A stretch of DNA of 64,000 bases from Acidobacteriota bacterium (GCA_021788095.1 JAJYLB010000001.1:124001-188000), one strand, 5' to 3'. Shown: positions 25,370 through 36,241, counted from the stretch's first letter. Notes: generated by a model from the letters alone, not told the origin. Translations and numbers: made by a program.

Positions 25370-25414
25370 GGGCCCGGAAAGCCTTCTCATCGCTTTCCGG
25401 GCCCTTCCTTTTAC
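25370..25414 (+). terminator. intrinsic terminator after universal stress protein
   Basis: A perfect 12-bp stem (GGGCCCGGAAAG, 11-base loop, CTTTCCGGGCCC) is followed directly by TTCCTTTT. It lies 78 bases after the stop codon. Confidence 0.85.
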
Positions 25415-25613
25415 CACTTCCTCCGCCCTTCGATCGCTTTCCTCGAGCCATTCTGTGAGGTGTGAACGCGCCGCGGTCTTCAGCGCGGCATTTTCCTCGA
25501 GCCAAGCCTTGTGCCCCGAAGAATCTCTGGGAAACTGAGGGCGGGACCGTCACGCGGGGCGTCCAGAACAACTGCCGGTGAGAAATCCGGTTGAAACCTT
25601 CCTGGGCCGCCGG

Positions 25614-25960
25614 TTAAGACAGGCGATGGAGTTTGTGGTCGATGTCGGGCCAGAACTCCGCGGCGAGGTTGTAGAGCGCCGTATTGCCGAGGTCGATCCC
25701 GATCCGGCTCATGGTGTGACTCCAGGCGACGTCCTGAGGGGTGAGCGGCTCGAATCCTCTTGCGTAATTCACTTTAAACGCGGGAATCACCCAGAAGATG
25801 TGCCCGGGGAAACCCGTGGTCGCGCTGGGGCTGTAGGCTGGCTTCCCACCGTCTCCTGGGGAACGAGTCTTTCCTCCATCCGATTGGGGAGAGTTCTTAC
25901 GCTGCGCCGCGTTCTGCTTGTCCGGTTGCGCCGAGCCAATCCCCGCATTCCGAGAGATTT
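25614..25960 (-). pseudogene. internally deleted remnant of an acidobacterial secreted-protein family
   Basis: The minus frame ending at 25614 contains GHIFWVIPAFKVNY and, about 20 residues later, SRIGIDLGNTALYNLAAEFWPDID. I recall a family common in Acidobacteria in which a similar opening (…VIPNY/VIPAF…) and closing (…N…FREFWPDI…) are separated by well over 100 residues. If that is right, the middle is deleted and the N-terminal part (Ser/Gly/Lys-rich) runs into repeat DNA. The family assignment rests on memory of the motifs and is tentative. Confidence 0.4.
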
Positions 25961-26029
25961 GCTGGTAGCTGAGCCACGGGATCGAAAGGCACGACTGCGC
26001 TGGCGCTACCCAACCGAACCGCCTGTTGG

Positions 26030-26215
26030 CGTCGAAATCCCGGGTGATGTTTGGGTGCCCCACCCTTGCGCAGTTCGCAAGGGTGGGAGTCTCGGTGGGC
26101 CGCGCCCTGGTCCGGCCCATCCTTCCGGCAATCCCGAAGCTTCGGGACGCCGGAAGGATGGGGCCCCGACCAAAAGAATCGGGGCAGGCACCCGTACCAC
26201 ACGCGGGACTCCACG
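26030..26215. repeat. REP composite, inverted arrangement
   Basis: It has the same modules as 5880-6055 and 20345-20535: the CACCCTTGCG palindrome, the ATCCTTCCGGC palindrome with an AGCTT centre, and GGGGCCCCGACCAAAAGAAT. Here the two palindromes are in swapped order. The rest of 25415-26424 shows no other gene. Confidence 0.75.
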
Positions 26216-26424
26216 ATCCACTCGACTTTCAATCGCTTTGGGGGCCAAGGGCCCTGGGTGGCAGGCCGGAGAGTCGCGTCTGGTCCCCCGTCGGAGCTCA
26301 TCCTCGCGCCACCTCTACGTTGTGATGCTGCCTCGTGGGGGGAAGGAATCTCTCGCCGCCGCTCCCCCTACGCTGTAACGAATCCTCCCCGACTGCATTT
26401 GTTGGTTTCGGGCGGACGAAAATC

Positions 26425-27810
26425 ATGAAACGAACCCTTGGGATCGGAGTGCTTGTTTTGTTCTTGGCGTGTGCGGGAGGCCGATCGGCCGCCGCGCAGC
26501 AGGCGTCCCCGGCGCCTTTGACGCTGCGGGAGGCGGTCGGCCTAGCGCTGGCGCACAATCCGGAGCTCGCGGCGTCGCGCGACCAAGCCCAAGCCGCTCG
26601 CGCGCAGGTGAACCAGGCGCGTGCAGGCTGGTTCCCGCGTCTGGACGCCAGCCAGGGATTCACGCGCGGCGATAATCCCATCTACGTCTTCGGCTCGCTG
26701 CTTACCCAGCGCCAATTCACTGCCGCGAATTTCAATCTTTCGCGCCTCAACGCCCCCACGCCCCTCGACAACTTCCAAACCCAAATTACCGGCCAGATGT
26801 CGCTCTTCGATTCCGGCCGAACGCACTTTCGCGAGCAGGGCGCGAAAAAGATGGCCACCGCCGCCGATTACGAAACCGACCAGGCGCGCCAGGACCTGAT
26901 CCTGCGAGTGGTACGCGCCTATTACGGTGTCGTCGTCGCTCAGGAGGACCAGAAAGCCGCGGAGCAAGCGCTCGAAACCGCCAAAGCCAACCAGCAGCGC
27001 GTCCAGACGATGACCCAGGCCGGCCTCGTCGTCTCTTCCGACTTGCTCAGCGCGGAAGTGTTTCGCGCGCAGATGCAGGACCGGGAAATACGCGCGCAAA
27101 ACGCCGTCGAGCTGGCTCGGCTCAATCTGGGCCGGGAATTGGGCCTCGGATCGGGCGCCATGCCGCAAGTCGCCGGCAAACTCGCGCAGCCGGCGGCGGC
27201 GGCTCGGGATGCGGCGGCGTGGGAGAAGATCGCGCTCGCGGAACGGCCGGCGCTGCGCGCGGCTGAGATCGAGGCGCAGGCGGCCGGCGCGAACCGCAAG
27301 CTCGCGAAAGCGGATTTCGGCCCGCAGATAGGCCTCTTCGCGGATATCGAACGCGATGCCGAAGCACTGGGTGGACCCTCGGGAACGAACTGGACGGCGG
27401 GCGCGCGAATCGATCTGAACCTGTTTGCCGGCGGCGCGCAAAAGTCGCGCCTGGCCCAAGCCGCGGCCCTCGAGAGCGAGGCCGGCCACCAACTCGAATG
27501 GCTGCGGTCGGGAATCGAACTCGAAGTCCGCCAAGCCTATCTAGACGGGAAGGCCGCAGCGGAGCGGGCGGCGGCGGCGCACGATGCGGTCGATCAGGCA
27601 GCCGATAGCTTGCGGATCATTCAGAACCGCTACCAAGCCGGCTTGGTGACAATTACCGAGCTTCTGCGCGCGCAAACGGCGCAGCTTGACGCGGAGACGG
27701 GCTATCTGGCCGCGCTCCACGATTGGCAAGTGGCGCGCGCGGAACTCGACCGAGCGGCAGGGCGGTTGACTTTGCAATCTGCGCTACTCGGCCAAGGCGG
27801 AAACCCATGA
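26425..27810 (+). CDS. TolC-family outer-membrane efflux protein
   Basis: 461 residues from the ATG at 26425, which opens a signal peptide (MKRTLGIGVLVLFLACAGG, cleavage near AAAQQ). Two OEP repeats follow, each with long helical heptads (AHNPELAASRDQAQAARAQVNQARAG; AAAHDAVDQAADSLRIIQNRYQAGLVTITELLRAQ) and strand pairs ending in Y/F. The last motif, RYQAGLVTITELLRAQ, is typical of TolC proteins of RND systems. It is the first gene of a four-gene operon with stop/start overlaps (27807, 29000, 32203). It forms the outer-membrane exit duct. Confidence 0.93.
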   Translation: MKRTLGIGVLVLFLACAGGRSAAAQQASPAPLTLREAVGLALAHNPELAASRDQAQAARAQVNQARAGWFPRLDASQGFTRGDNPIYVFGSLLTQRQFTAANFNLSRLNAPTPLDNFQTQITGQMSLFDSGRTHFREQGAKKMATAADYETDQARQDLILRVVRAYYGVVVAQEDQKAAEQALETAKANQQRVQTMTQAGLVVSSDLLSAEVFRAQMQDREIRAQNAVELARLNLGRELGLGSGAMPQVAGKLAQPAAAARDAAAWEKIALAERPALRAAEIEAQAAGANRKLAKADFGPQIGLFADIERDAEALGGPSGTNWTAGARIDLNLFAGGAQKSRLAQAAALESEAGHQLEWLRSGIELEVRQAYLDGKAAAERAAAAHDAVDQAADSLRIIQNRYQAGLVTITELLRAQTAQLDAETGYLAALHDWQVARAELDRAAGRLTLQSALLGQGGNP

Positions 27811-29003
27811 GGAGGGACAGGCGCGTGAGAAGAGCGGTGTCTGGTGGAAAGCTACTCGCCGCGACGGCGGCCATTTTCGCCTTGGCGGCGCTCGCCGGCT
27901 GCGGCGGCGGTGCGGCTCCGCCGCAGCCGGCGCCGCCGGAAACGGTTACCGGGCTCAACGTGGAGACGGTGCGCGTCCAGACGATTCCCAACGAGATACC
28001 CGCCCCGGGCACCGTAGCCTCGGTTCGCACGGCCCCCGTGGCGGCGCAAGTGATGGGAACGGTCGAGGAGGTCAGGGTTCATGAGGGAGACCGCGTCCGC
28101 AGAGGCGAGCTGCTGATCGTGCTGGATGGCCGCGAGTACGCCGCGCGGCGCGCGGCAGCCGAGGCGGGCCTCGCGCAGGCGGCGGCAGGCGAGCAAGCGG
28201 CCGCGCGCGGCGTGACGGCGGCCCAGGCGCAAGCCGGAGTGGCCGCCAAAACCTTCAAGCGTTACGTCTACCTCCGCAATCAGAAATCAGTGAGTCCGCA
28301 GGAATTCGACGAGGTGCAGGCCAAGCAAGAGGCGGCGCAGGCGATGCTGGCCGAGGCGCGCGCGCATCAACAAGAAGCGGGCGCGGCTTATCAACAAGCC
28401 AGGGAAGAAGCGAGCGCGGCATCTACCGTGGCGGGTTATACGCGCCTCGTCGCTCCTTTCGATGGCGTCGTTCTCCAGCGATTCGTCGATCCCGGAGCGA
28501 TGGCGACGCCGGGCACGCCGCTCCTGACGGTCGAGGAAACTTCCAAGTACCGGTTGGAGGCGACGGTGGACGCGGATTTCGCCGGAGGAATCCGGCTGGG
28601 GATGCCCGCGCGCGTCGAGCTGGACGCTATCCCGGGGAAGAATTTCGCGGGCCGTGTGGCGGAAATCGAGCCGGGCGCCGATCCCTCCTCGCATACCGCC
28701 CAGGTCAAGGTCGATCTCCCGCCCGACTCCGCGCTGCGCTCGGGGCTGTTTGGCCGGGCGTGGTTCCGGGAGGGCGACCGGCAGGCCATCGTCGTTCCCG
28801 GCGCGGCGATTCTCGATCGCGGCCAACTCCGCGGCTTGTACGTGGTGGATTCGGCGGGAATCATTCATTTCCGGCTCGTGACGCTCGGCCCCGGCACGCC
28901 GGCTGGGCGCGTGGTGCTCTCGGGCCTCGGTTCCGGCGACCGGGTCGTAACCAATCCCGGCGCGAGGGAACTCGACGGCCGGAAGCTGGAGGGGGGAAGT
29001 TGA
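27807..29003 (+). CDS. RND efflux periplasmic adaptor, lipoprotein
   Basis: 398 residues; the ATG at 27807 overlaps the tolC-type stop (ATGA). The first 32 residues are a lipoprotein signal (basic MRRDRRVRR, hydrophobic run, lipobox LAGC with Cys32). The adaptor core follows: lipoyl half ([24 protein letters not shown]), an Ala/Gln-rich helical hairpin (about 95-195), the second half ([27 protein letters not shown]) and a barrel domain. It joins the RND pump to the outer-membrane channel. Confidence 0.93.
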   Translation: MRRDRRVRRAVSGGKLLAATAAIFALAALAGCGGGAAPPQPAPPETVTGLNVETVRVQTIPNEIPAPGTVASVRTAPVAAQVMGTVEEVRVHEGDRVRRGELLIVLDGREYAARRAAAEAGLAQAAAGEQAAARGVTAAQAQAGVAAKTFKRYVYLRNQKSVSPQEFDEVQAKQEAAQAMLAEARAHQQEAGAAYQQAREEASAASTVAGYTRLVAPFDGVVLQRFVDPGAMATPGTPLLTVEETSKYRLEATVDADFAGGIRLGMPARVELDAIPGKNFAGRVAEIEPGADPSSHTAQVKVDLPPDSALRSGLFGRAWFREGDRQAIVVPGAAILDRGQLRGLYVVDSAGIIHFRLVTLGPGTPAGRVVLSGLGSGDRVVTNPGARELDGRKLEGGS

Positions 29004-32000
29004 AAGGAGGGCTGGCGGGGAAAATCGCGCGCGCGTTCATCAACTCGCGGCTCACGCCGCTCCTGATCGTCGCGTCGCTCCTTCTGGGCGTCTTCGCCGT
29101 GCTCGAAACGCCGCGCGAAGAGGATCCGCAGATCGTTGTGCCCATGCTCGATATTTTCGTTTCGATGCGTGGCGCGAGCGCGCCCGAGGTCGAGCAGCGG
29201 GTCTCGATCCCCATGGAAAAGCTGCTCGAGGAGATCCCCGGAGTCGAGTACGTCTATTCGACGAGCATGCCGGGCCAGGCCGTGGTGACGGTGCGGTACC
29301 AGGTCGGCACCTCGGAAAACGACGCCGTGGTCCGCACCTACAACAAGCTCTATTCCAACTTCAATCGCATCCCGCCCGGCGCTTCCCAGCCGCTCATCAA
29401 GGTTCGCTCGATCTACAACGTGCCGATCCTCGCCCTGACGTTCTGGGGCCAGAACTACCGCAGCTACGAGTTGCGGCAGATCGTCGAGGAGGTCAACCTC
29501 GCCGTCAAGCAGGTGAACGACGTTTCCGAAACGACGGTGATCGGCGGCACGGAGCGGGAGCTGCGCGTTACGCTCGATCCCCAGCGCCTGGCCGGGTACC
29601 ACCTCAGCCCGGGCGCGATCGCCCGCGCGTTCGCGGTGTCGAACCAACGCAGCGTTTCCGGCAGTTTCGCCCGCGAGAACCGGGAATCCGTGGTGGAAAC
29701 CGGGCGGTTCATCCGCGACGCGAGCGACGCCCGCAACATGGTGGTGGGCGTCTTCCAGGGCCGGCCGGTCTATCTGGGCGACGTGGCCGACGTCGCGGAC
29801 GGGCCGGGCGAGCCTTCCGATTACGTCTTCTTCGGCTACGGCGGCGCGGAAGGGAAAAAGGCCGGCGGCGATTCCCCCGCCGTGACGCTGGCCGTCGCCA
29901 AGCGCGCCGGCACGAACGCCACGATCGTGGCCGACGCGGTGATCCACAAGGTGGATTCGCTACGCGGCGTGGTCGTTCCCGACAACGTGCGCGTGACCGT
30001 GACGCGCGATTACGGCGAGACGGCCAAGCAGAAATCGGACGACCTCCTCGATCACCTGCTGCTCGCCACCCTGTCGGTTACCCTCCTGGTGGCGCTGGCG
30101 CTGGGTTGGCGGGAATCGGGTGTGGTGCTCGTGGCCGTGCCGGTCACGCTCGCCCTCACCCTGTTCATCTTCTACTTCCACGGCTACACGCTGAACCGGG
30201 TGACGCTCTTCGCCCTGATCTTCTCGATCGGCATCCTGGTGGACGACGCCATCGTCGTGGTGGAAAACATCGTGCGCCACTTCCGCCTGCCCCAGAACAA
30301 AGGCCGTCCGTGGAGCGAACTCGCGGTCGAGGCCGTGGACGAGGTGGGCAACCCCACGATCCTCGCCACCTTCGCCGTGATTGCGGCGATTCTGCCGATG
30401 GCTTTCGTTAGCGGGTTGATGGGGCCGTATATGCGGCCGATCCCGGTGGGCGCGTCGGCGGCGATGCTCTTCTCTCTGGCGGTGGCGTTCGTCGTCTCGC
30501 CCTGGGCCGCCCTGCGCCTGCTGCGCGGGCGGGAAAAGGCGGGCGCGCACGTCGACGAGAGCCGGAGCTGGACGCGCCGCGTGTACCGCCGCGTGATGAC
30601 TCCGCTCGTCGAAAACGCCGTCCGGCGCTGGATCTTTTTCGCCGGCGTGGTCGTTCTCCTGCTCGCCGCCTGCGCTTTGATTCCGCTGAAGATGGTGCTG
30701 GTGAAGATGTTGCCCTTCGACAACAAGAGCGAGATGCAGGTGGTGGTGGACATGCCGGCGGGAACGCCGCTCGAGCAGACGCTCGCCGCCGAACAGGCCA
30801 TCGGCGAATATCTGGCTCGCCAGCCGCTCGTCGCCAACTACCAGATCTACGCCGGCACGTCGAGCCCGTACAACTTCAACGGTCTGGTGCGGCACTATTA
30901 CCTTCGCCAGGCTCCCTACCAGGGCGACATCCAGGTGAATCTGGTTCCCGCCGCCGAGCGCAGCCAGCAGAGCCATCAGGTGGCTCTCGCGATTCGCGGG
31001 CCGATCGACCAAATCGCGAAGCGCTGGAATGCCAATGTCAAGATCGCCGAAGTCCCGCCCGGACCGCCGGTGCTGTCCACGCTCGTCGCCGAAGTCTATG
31101 GACCCACGTACTCCCAACAAATCGCCTTGGCGCGCCAAATACGAACGATCTTCCAGCAGACCCCCGGCGTCGTCGACGTCGACTGGCTGGTGAATGCGGA
31201 CCAGAATAAGCTCGATTTCCAGGTCGAGCAGGACAAGGCAGCCCTGCTCGGCATTTCCGCGCAAGAGGTCGCCGATTCTACCGCCATCGCTTTGGGCGGA
31301 GAAAACGTGGGTCTGATGCACGTGCCCGATAGCCGCGAGGATGTGCCTATCCATCTCCAGTTGTCGCGGGCGAGCCGGTCGGGGGAAGACGCCTTGCGCG
31401 GGCTCTACTTGAACGCAGCCAACGGGCAGATGACTCCGCTCGGCGCTTTGGTGCGCGTCGCTCCAAGCCAAGTGGACAAGGACATCTACCGCAAGAACCT
31501 GCGTTCGGTGGTCTACGTGACGGGAGACGTGGCGGGAGGAGAAGAGAGCCCGATCTACGCCATCTTGAAAATGAAGCAGAAGATCGCCGCGCTGAAGATT
31601 CCCGAGGGCTACCAGGTGCAGCAGTACTTCACGGGGCCGCCGACTTCGACCCGCCGCCTCGGCGTCACCTGGGATGGCGAATGGCACATCACCTACGAGG
31701 TGTTCCGAGATCTCGGCATCGCGTTCGCCGCGGTGCTCGTGCTGATTTACGTGCTGGTGGTGGGCTGGTTCGACTCCTATAGCGTGCCGCTGGTGATCAT
31801 GGCGCCGATACCGCTCACGCTCATCGGAATTCTGCCCGCCCACGCGCTGGCGGGAGCTTTCTTCACCGCGACTTCGATGATCGGCTTCATCGCGGGCGCG
31901 GGAATCATCGTCCGCAATTCGATCATCCTGGTGGATTTCATCGAGTTGCGTCTGGCGCAGGGCGTGCCCCTGGGCGAGGCGGTGATCGACGCCGGCTCGG

Positions 32001-32206
32001 TGCGCTTTCGGCCGGTGCTCCTGACGGCGCTGGCCGTCGTGGTGGGCGCCAGCCCCATCCTCCTCGATCCGATTTTTCAGGGCTTGGCGATTTCGCTGAT
32101 GGCCGGCGGGATCGCTTCGACGTTGCTGTCCTTTCTGGCCGTGCCGCTGCTCTATTTCGTGACCCAGAAGCGGCACGCTCGGAAGATGCTGGAGGCAAAA
32201 TCATGA
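29000..32206 (+). CDS. RND-family efflux transporter permease
   Basis: 1068 residues from a TTG at 29000 that overlaps the adaptor stop and follows GGAGGGGGG. Twelve membrane helices in the usual 1+5, 1+5 order. Helix 1 runs from [14 protein letters not shown] into [10 protein letters not shown]. Helix 4 carries the proton-relay aspartates in [15 protein letters not shown]. Helix 10/11 has [17 protein letters not shown]. Large periplasmic loops occur at about 40-330 and 560-870. The [10 protein letters not shown] opening marks the branch of multidrug/heavy-metal RND pumps found in Nitrospirota, Acidobacteriota and delta-proteobacteria. The substrate cannot be told from sequence. Confidence 0.95.
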   Translation: MKGGLAGKIARAFINSRLTPLLIVASLLLGVFAVLETPREEDPQIVVPMLDIFVSMRGASAPEVEQRVSIPMEKLLEEIPGVEYVYSTSMPGQAVVTVRYQVGTSENDAVVRTYNKLYSNFNRIPPGASQPLIKVRSIYNVPILALTFWGQNYRSYELRQIVEEVNLAVKQVNDVSETTVIGGTERELRVTLDPQRLAGYHLSPGAIARAFAVSNQRSVSGSFARENRESVVETGRFIRDASDARNMVVGVFQGRPVYLGDVADVADGPGEPSDYVFFGYGGAEGKKAGGDSPAVTLAVAKRAGTNATIVADAVIHKVDSLRGVVVPDNVRVTVTRDYGETAKQKSDDLLDHLLLATLSVTLLVALALGWRESGVVLVAVPVTLALTLFIFYFHGYTLNRVTLFALIFSIGILVDDAIVVVENIVRHFRLPQNKGRPWSELAVEAVDEVGNPTILATFAVIAAILPMAFVSGLMGPYMRPIPVGASAAMLFSLAVAFVVSPWAALRLLRGREKAGAHVDESRSWTRRVYRRVMTPLVENAVRRWIFFAGVVVLLLAACALIPLKMVLVKMLPFDNKSEMQVVVDMPAGTPLEQTLAAEQAIGEYLARQPLVANYQIYAGTSSPYNFNGLVRHYYLRQAPYQGDIQVNLVPAAERSQQSHQVALAIRGPIDQIAKRWNANVKIAEVPPGPPVLSTLVAEVYGPTYSQQIALARQIRTIFQQTPGVVDVDWLVNADQNKLDFQVEQDKAALLGISAQEVADSTAIALGGENVGLMHVPDSREDVPIHLQLSRASRSGEDALRGLYLNAANGQMTPLGALVRVAPSQVDKDIYRKNLRSVVYVTGDVAGGEESPIYAILKMKQKIAALKIPEGYQVQQYFTGPPTSTRRLGVTWDGEWHITYEVFRDLGIAFAAVLVLIYVLVVGWFDSYSVPLVIMAPIPLTLIGILPAHALAGAFFTATSMIGFIAGAGIIVRNSIILVDFIELRLAQGVPLGEAVIDAGSVRFRPVLLTALAVVVGASPILLDPIFQGLAISLMAGGIASTLLSFLAVPLLYFVTQKRHARKMLEAKS

Positions 32207-32412
32207 CCATCGAACGGACCCTAAGAGCCATCGCGGGAGCCTTCGTGCTGGCGTCGCTGGCGCTGGGCGCCTGGGTGAATCCGAACTGGTATTGGTTTAC
32301 CGCGTTCGTCGGCGCCAACCTGTTCCAATCCGGATTCACGAACTGGTGTCCGATGATGTGGTTCCTGCGCAAACTAGGCGTCGGCGGCAGAGTTCTCGGC
32401 GCCCCCGGTTAG
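32203..32412 (+). CDS. DUF2892-type small membrane protein
   Basis: 69 residues with two membrane helices ([17 protein letters not shown] and [16 protein letters not shown]) and the [13 protein letters not shown] tail. This matches the DUF2892/YgaP membrane domain pattern of two helices ending in a C-P motif. The start overlaps the RND stop by 4 bases. In related genomes such proteins often accompany RND pumps or rhodanese domains. Its role is unknown. Confidence 0.88.
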   Translation: MTIERTLRAIAGAFVLASLALGAWVNPNWYWFTAFVGANLFQSGFTNWCPMMWFLRKLGVGGRVLGAPG

Positions 32413-32459
32413 CGTGGCCACTCTTGGCTGCGCAGACCTGAAAGTAGCGATGCGGCAAT

Positions 32460-32540
32460 GTAGCACAGGCATTCCTGCCTGTGCGGGTCGGCGCAGGCCT
32501 GGGCGAGAGGCGCACAGCCAGGAATGACCGTGCTACCGAG
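32460..32540. repeat. REP pair (GTAGCACAGG family)
   Basis: Two opposed arms: GTAGCACAGGCATTCC plus TGCCTGTGC, then GCGCACAGCCAGGAAT leading to GTGCTACCGAG. It is the same element as those flanking the RAYT gene (56373-56469 and 57054-57149). A shorter GCAAGAGTGCCTGTGC hairpin follows at about 32600. No other gene is visible in 32413-32719. Confidence 0.8.
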
Positions 32541-32719
32541 ACGGCGCCTGGGGCACCCGGACGGCTTTCATAAGGTTTCGTGGGCCGGCGGCCCTAAGTG
32601 ACAGGCAAGAGTGCCTGTGCCACGGCCCCGGTAGCACGGACGCCTGCGCGTGCCAGAGGTAGGGGCACGCTGCGGCCTGCCCCTTCGGGGGCGCAAGCGC
32701 CGGCGAGAAAGGAGCGACC

Positions 32720-33580
32720 ATGACCGCCTTCGCACCAAAGCAAATTCTCTGCGCGCTGGACCTCGGCCCCGCGTCGCGCCTGGTACTGGGTTGGGGGGGA
32801 CTCTTCGCCCAAGCCTTCGGCGCGCGTGTGGACGTGCTCCATGCGGATTGGATCGAGCCGCCGCGCTATTTCACCCCGGCGCAGTTCCAAGCCATTGCCG
32901 AGGAAGGGGAACGGAGGAAGGCCAAACTTGTCGAAGAACTCGACGAGATGGCGCGAGAGGTCGTCGGCGCGGGGGTGAAGCTGGAAGCGAGCGTTATCGA
33001 AGGCCATCCCGTGACGGTGCTGCGCGACCAGATCCTCGCGCGGCGGCCCGATCTCGTGGTGCTCGGCAGCCACGGCCGCAGCGGCGTCTCCCGATTGATG
33101 ATGGGATCGGTTGCGGAAAACGTGGTGCGGGAATCGCCTTGCCCCGCGCTGGTGGCGCGCGGCGGCGCCTCGGCCCCCCAGGCCGTTCGCCGAATCTTGT
33201 GCCCGGTGAACTTCACCGAGACAGGCCGCAGGTGCCTCGAAACCTCGGCCGCGCTCGCAGTGGCCTTTGGCGCTTCACTCGACGTTTTGCATGCCGCGGA
33301 AGAGCCTGGCGTGCCGCCAGGCGAGCTGCACGACCGGCTTTGCCAGTGGGTGGCGGGCGCGCGGCAGCAGGAGTGTAAAGTGACGGAAATCGTTCGTCAC
33401 GGAAACGCCGCCGAGCAGATCATCCTCCACGCCCGCCAGAATCCGGTAGACCTGATCGTGCTCGCCGCCGAGCACCGGCCCCTGCTCGAGTTGACCACTT
33501 TTGGTACCACCACCGAGCGCGTCATGCGCCACAGTCCCGCTCCCGTCCTGGTCCTCCCGCGCCGCGTCCCGCAGCCGTAA
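32720..33580 (+). CDS. universal stress protein, tandem Usp domains
   Basis: 286 residues; the ATG at 32720 follows AAAGGAGCGACC. The first Usp domain (about 6-150) ends in GSHGRSGVSRLMMGSVAENV, the complete nucleotide-binding signature. The second (about 155-283) has AAEHRPLLELTTFGTTTERVM, where the first glycines are replaced, so it probably does not bind ATP in the usual way. It follows the efflux operon but is separated by about 300 bases of REPs, so it has its own promoter. It is only a distant paralogue of 24360-25292. Confidence 0.9.
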   Translation: MTAFAPKQILCALDLGPASRLVLGWGGLFAQAFGARVDVLHADWIEPPRYFTPAQFQAIAEEGERRKAKLVEELDEMAREVVGAGVKLEASVIEGHPVTVLRDQILARRPDLVVLGSHGRSGVSRLMMGSVAENVVRESPCPALVARGGASAPQAVRRILCPVNFTETGRRCLETSAALAVAFGASLDVLHAAEEPGVPPGELHDRLCQWVAGARQQECKVTEIVRHGNAAEQIILHARQNPVDLIVLAAEHRPLLELTTFGTTTERVMRHSPAPVLVLPRRVPQP

Positions 33581-33656
33581 CTGCGCCGGGGAGCTTCGGA
33601 CGTGGGTTCCCACCCGCATCCCGAAGGTTCGGGACGGCGGGTGGGGCACCCAGCTT

Positions 33657-33748
33657 CCAGCGCGTGGCGTTCGCTTGCGTCCAGGCGCCGTCAACGACGC
33701 GCCACACTCGGCCTTCACTCCGGGAAGGGTTTTGGTCCGATGCTGCTT
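33657..33748 (-). pseudogene. orphan copy of the 2,5-dioxovalerate dehydrogenase C-terminal tail
   Basis: On the minus strand this reads (S)EGRVWRVVDGAWTQANATR. It closely matches the end of the dehydrogenase encoded at 36586-38169 (NGRMWRLIDGAWTQADVAR), and the DNA string GCTTGCGTCCAGGCGCCGTC is shared. No start and no upstream domain are present. The two copies lie in the same orientation on either side of the ADOP gene. This looks like the residue of a duplication or rearrangement that placed the ADOP gene here. Confidence 0.6.
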
Positions 33749-33757
33749 GGAGGCAGG

Positions 33758-36241
33758 CTACAGAGAGCGCAGTGCTGCATGAGGCTCGATCCGCATCGCT
33801 CGCCGCGCGGGCAGATATCCCGCCACCAGCGCCACGACAAGAAACAGCACGGCTACCACCGCCAGTGTGGTGGCGTCGTGCGATCCGACGCCGAACAGCA
33901 TGCCGGCGATCAGCCGCGACGCGGCAAATCCTCCCAGCAGCCCGATCCCGAGCCCCATCGCCGCCAGCGCCGCCGTTTCCCTCAGCACGATCCCGCGCAC
34001 GTGCCCCGATTCCGCTCCCAGGGCCATGCGGATTCCGAATTCCGGCGTTCGCAGCGCCACATGGTAAGAAACGAGCCCGTACAAGCCGACCGCCGCCAGC
34101 AGCAATCCCAGCCCGCCGAAGAATCCGGAAAGCAGCGCCGTGATTCGCTCGTCGATCTGCGCCTGCGCGCGCACATGGTCGAGCGTTTCAAACCCAAGCG
34201 GATATTCATGCCCCGCCGCAGCCAGCGCCTCGCGGATCGGCCCGGCCGGCATTAGCGGCGAACCCGTCGTCCGCGCTTCGATCGCCGTCCACCGATCGAA
34301 TTCCTTGTCCTGTGTAATCGAGATGTAGACGGCGAGCAGGCTGGGATCGCGCGCATTGAACAGGCGGGCATCGCTGGCCACGCCGACGATTTCCACTTTC
34401 TGCAGCCGTGGATCCGGTCCGATCCGAAGGAATTGGCCGATCGCATTGCCGGCTGGAAAAAGCCGCTCGGCCAGGCTGCGGCTCACGATTGCGACTCGCG
34501 GCATCGCCGGCGTATCGCTCCAGGAAAAATCGCGGCCGGCGATGACCGACATGCCGATGGTCCGAAAGAATCCCGGCGAAACCTCCGCATACGACGACAA
34601 GATGCCCGAATCCGGCGGGCTTTCGGACGGCGCGACGGAAGGCTTGTATTCCGGCCCCGGCCCCGTTCCCGGCACAGTCCCCATGGCCGCGGAATCGACG
34701 CCGGGCAGCGCCTCGATCCGCCGAATCACACCGCCCCAATACGCGTCGTTGCTCAATTTCGCTTTGTCGCCTGGGAACGGAGCCAGGCGCGCCACCAGCA
34801 CACCTCGGCTCGCGTAGCCCGTCTTCACCCGAATCAGCTCGATAAAGCTCCTGATCAAGAGCCCCGCGCACGTAAGCACAACCATCGCCAGCGCGAGCTG
34901 GATGACCACCATCAGCTTCCCCAGCTTCCCCGTCCCGCTCGCCGTGCGCGGTCCCGACCGCAGCGCTTCGATCGCGCCTCTTCGCGTCGCCCGCCAGGCC
35001 GGGGCCAGGCTGAACAGCACGCCCGCCCCAATCGCCAGCACGATGGTAAACGCCAGCACTCGCGCATCTGGCCGCAGGTGGATCGTCGGCTCGACTCGGA
35101 AATTCGCCGTGATCGCCGCCACCAGCGCTCGCGTGCTCGCCCATGCCATGGCAATTCCCGCGCACGCACCCAGACTCGCCACCAGAATTCCCTCCAGCAT
35201 CATTTGCCGCGCCAGCCGCCAGCCGCCCGCCCCGAGCGCTTTCCTCACGCTCATTTCCTGGTCCCGCGCCGCCGCCCGCGCCAGCATCAATCCCCCAAGA
35301 TTCGCGCAAGCCAGCAGCAGGATCAGTCCGGAAATTCCCATCAGGATTTCGAGCGGCCGCGTGAACTGCGTGCGCAACTGGTTCGCGTCGCCCCGGGCGC
35401 CCGAGCGCACCACCAGCCGCCGAGCCAGAAAATTCTTTCTTCCTCCCGCGTTTTCATCGGGCGGCAACGCCGCCTTCAGAATCGCCGGCCAGACAGTTTC
35501 CAGATCGGCTTGCGCCTCGGCCGGCGTCGCGCCCGGCTCGAGCCGCCCCACGCCGGTGATCCACAGAATGTGCCGGGCGTCCAAATCGCTGAACGCCCCG
35601 CCCATCACCGCCGAAGCCGCCGTCAGTGGAATCATCACCTCTGGCGCGATTTCCATCGACGTGCCTTGAAATCCTTTCGGGCCGACGCCAACCACCGTGA
35701 ACGGCGCGCCTTCGACCTCGACGATCTTGCCGATGGCCCCCGGATCGCCTCCAAACCGCCGTTGCCAAAACCCATAGCCCAGCACGGCTACATGTTGCGC
35801 TGGACCTTCCGGCAGATTCACGTCCCCGGGATTTAGCAGGCGGCCGAGCGCCGGCCGCGCTCCCAGCACGGCAAAAAATCCTCCCGACACCAGCGTCACT
35901 TCGCTGAGCCCCATCCAGCCGTTCGCTTTCACCTGGTAGGCGCCGTTGTCCAGTTCGCCGCAGAACTCGGAAAACACTTTCTGGTCGCGCGCCAGTCCGA
36001 GAAACATCGGCAGGTTCAGCGGCTCGACCTGACCCGTGCGCACTTCGATATCGTGGATTTCAACAAGCCGGTTCGGCTCCGAGACAGGCAAATCCCGCAA
36101 AACGAGGGCATTCAGGAGGGTGAAGATGGCAGTGTTCGCGCCGATGCCGAGCGCGAGAGAAACGATGGCTGCTGCCGTGAATCCAGGGCTCCGGGCGAGC
36201 CGGCGCACTGCATATCTCACCTCATGCCGAACCGTGCCCAC
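33758..36241 (-). CDS. ADOP-type ABC transporter permease 1 (double MacB/FtsX)
   Basis: 827 residues. The N-terminus (VRYAVRRLARSPGFTAAAIVSLALGIGANTAIF) is the hallmark of acidobacterial duplicated orphan permeases. Two MacB_PCD-FtsX units follow, with central helices (LEILMGISGLILLLACANLGGLMLARAAARDQEMSVRKALGAG) and a C-terminal set (FGGLGLLLAAVGLYGLVSYHVALRTPEFGIRMALGAE). No ATPase gene accompanies it. The family is known to be expanded in Acidobacteria with unclear substrates. It lies between two copies of a dehydrogenase 3' end. Confidence 0.93.
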   Translation of the reverse strand: MGTVRHEVRYAVRRLARSPGFTAAAIVSLALGIGANTAIFTLLNALVLRDLPVSEPNRLVEIHDIEVRTGQVEPLNLPMFLGLARDQKVFSEFCGELDNGAYQVKANGWMGLSEVTLVSGGFFAVLGARPALGRLLNPGDVNLPEGPAQHVAVLGYGFWQRRFGGDPGAIGKIVEVEGAPFTVVGVGPKGFQGTSMEIAPEVMIPLTAASAVMGGAFSDLDARHILWITGVGRLEPGATPAEAQADLETVWPAILKAALPPDENAGGRKNFLARRLVVRSGARGDANQLRTQFTRPLEILMGISGLILLLACANLGGLMLARAAARDQEMSVRKALGAGGWRLARQMMLEGILVASLGACAGIAMAWASTRALVAAITANFRVEPTIHLRPDARVLAFTIVLAIGAGVLFSLAPAWRATRRGAIEALRSGPRTASGTGKLGKLMVVIQLALAMVVLTCAGLLIRSFIELIRVKTGYASRGVLVARLAPFPGDKAKLSNDAYWGGVIRRIEALPGVDSAAMGTVPGTGPGPEYKPSVAPSESPPDSGILSSYAEVSPGFFRTIGMSVIAGRDFSWSDTPAMPRVAIVSRSLAERLFPAGNAIGQFLRIGPDPRLQKVEIVGVASDARLFNARDPSLLAVYISITQDKEFDRWTAIEARTTGSPLMPAGPIREALAAAGHEYPLGFETLDHVRAQAQIDERITALLSGFFGGLGLLLAAVGLYGLVSYHVALRTPEFGIRMALGAESGHVRGIVLRETAALAAMGLGIGLLGGFAASRLIAGMLFGVGSHDATTLAVVAVLFLVVALVAGYLPARRAMRIEPHAALRSL

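Noticed and set aside
28760-28999. N-terminal extension of the RND permease frame
   Set aside because: It lies inside the adaptor gene. The TTG at 29000 with a strong ribosome binding site fits the family start and the 4-base overlap.
29960-32176. Minus-strand frame of more than 700 codons opposite the RND pump
   Set aside because: Low-complexity His/Arg/Asp-rich translation, antisense to a clear transporter; a codon-bias artefact.
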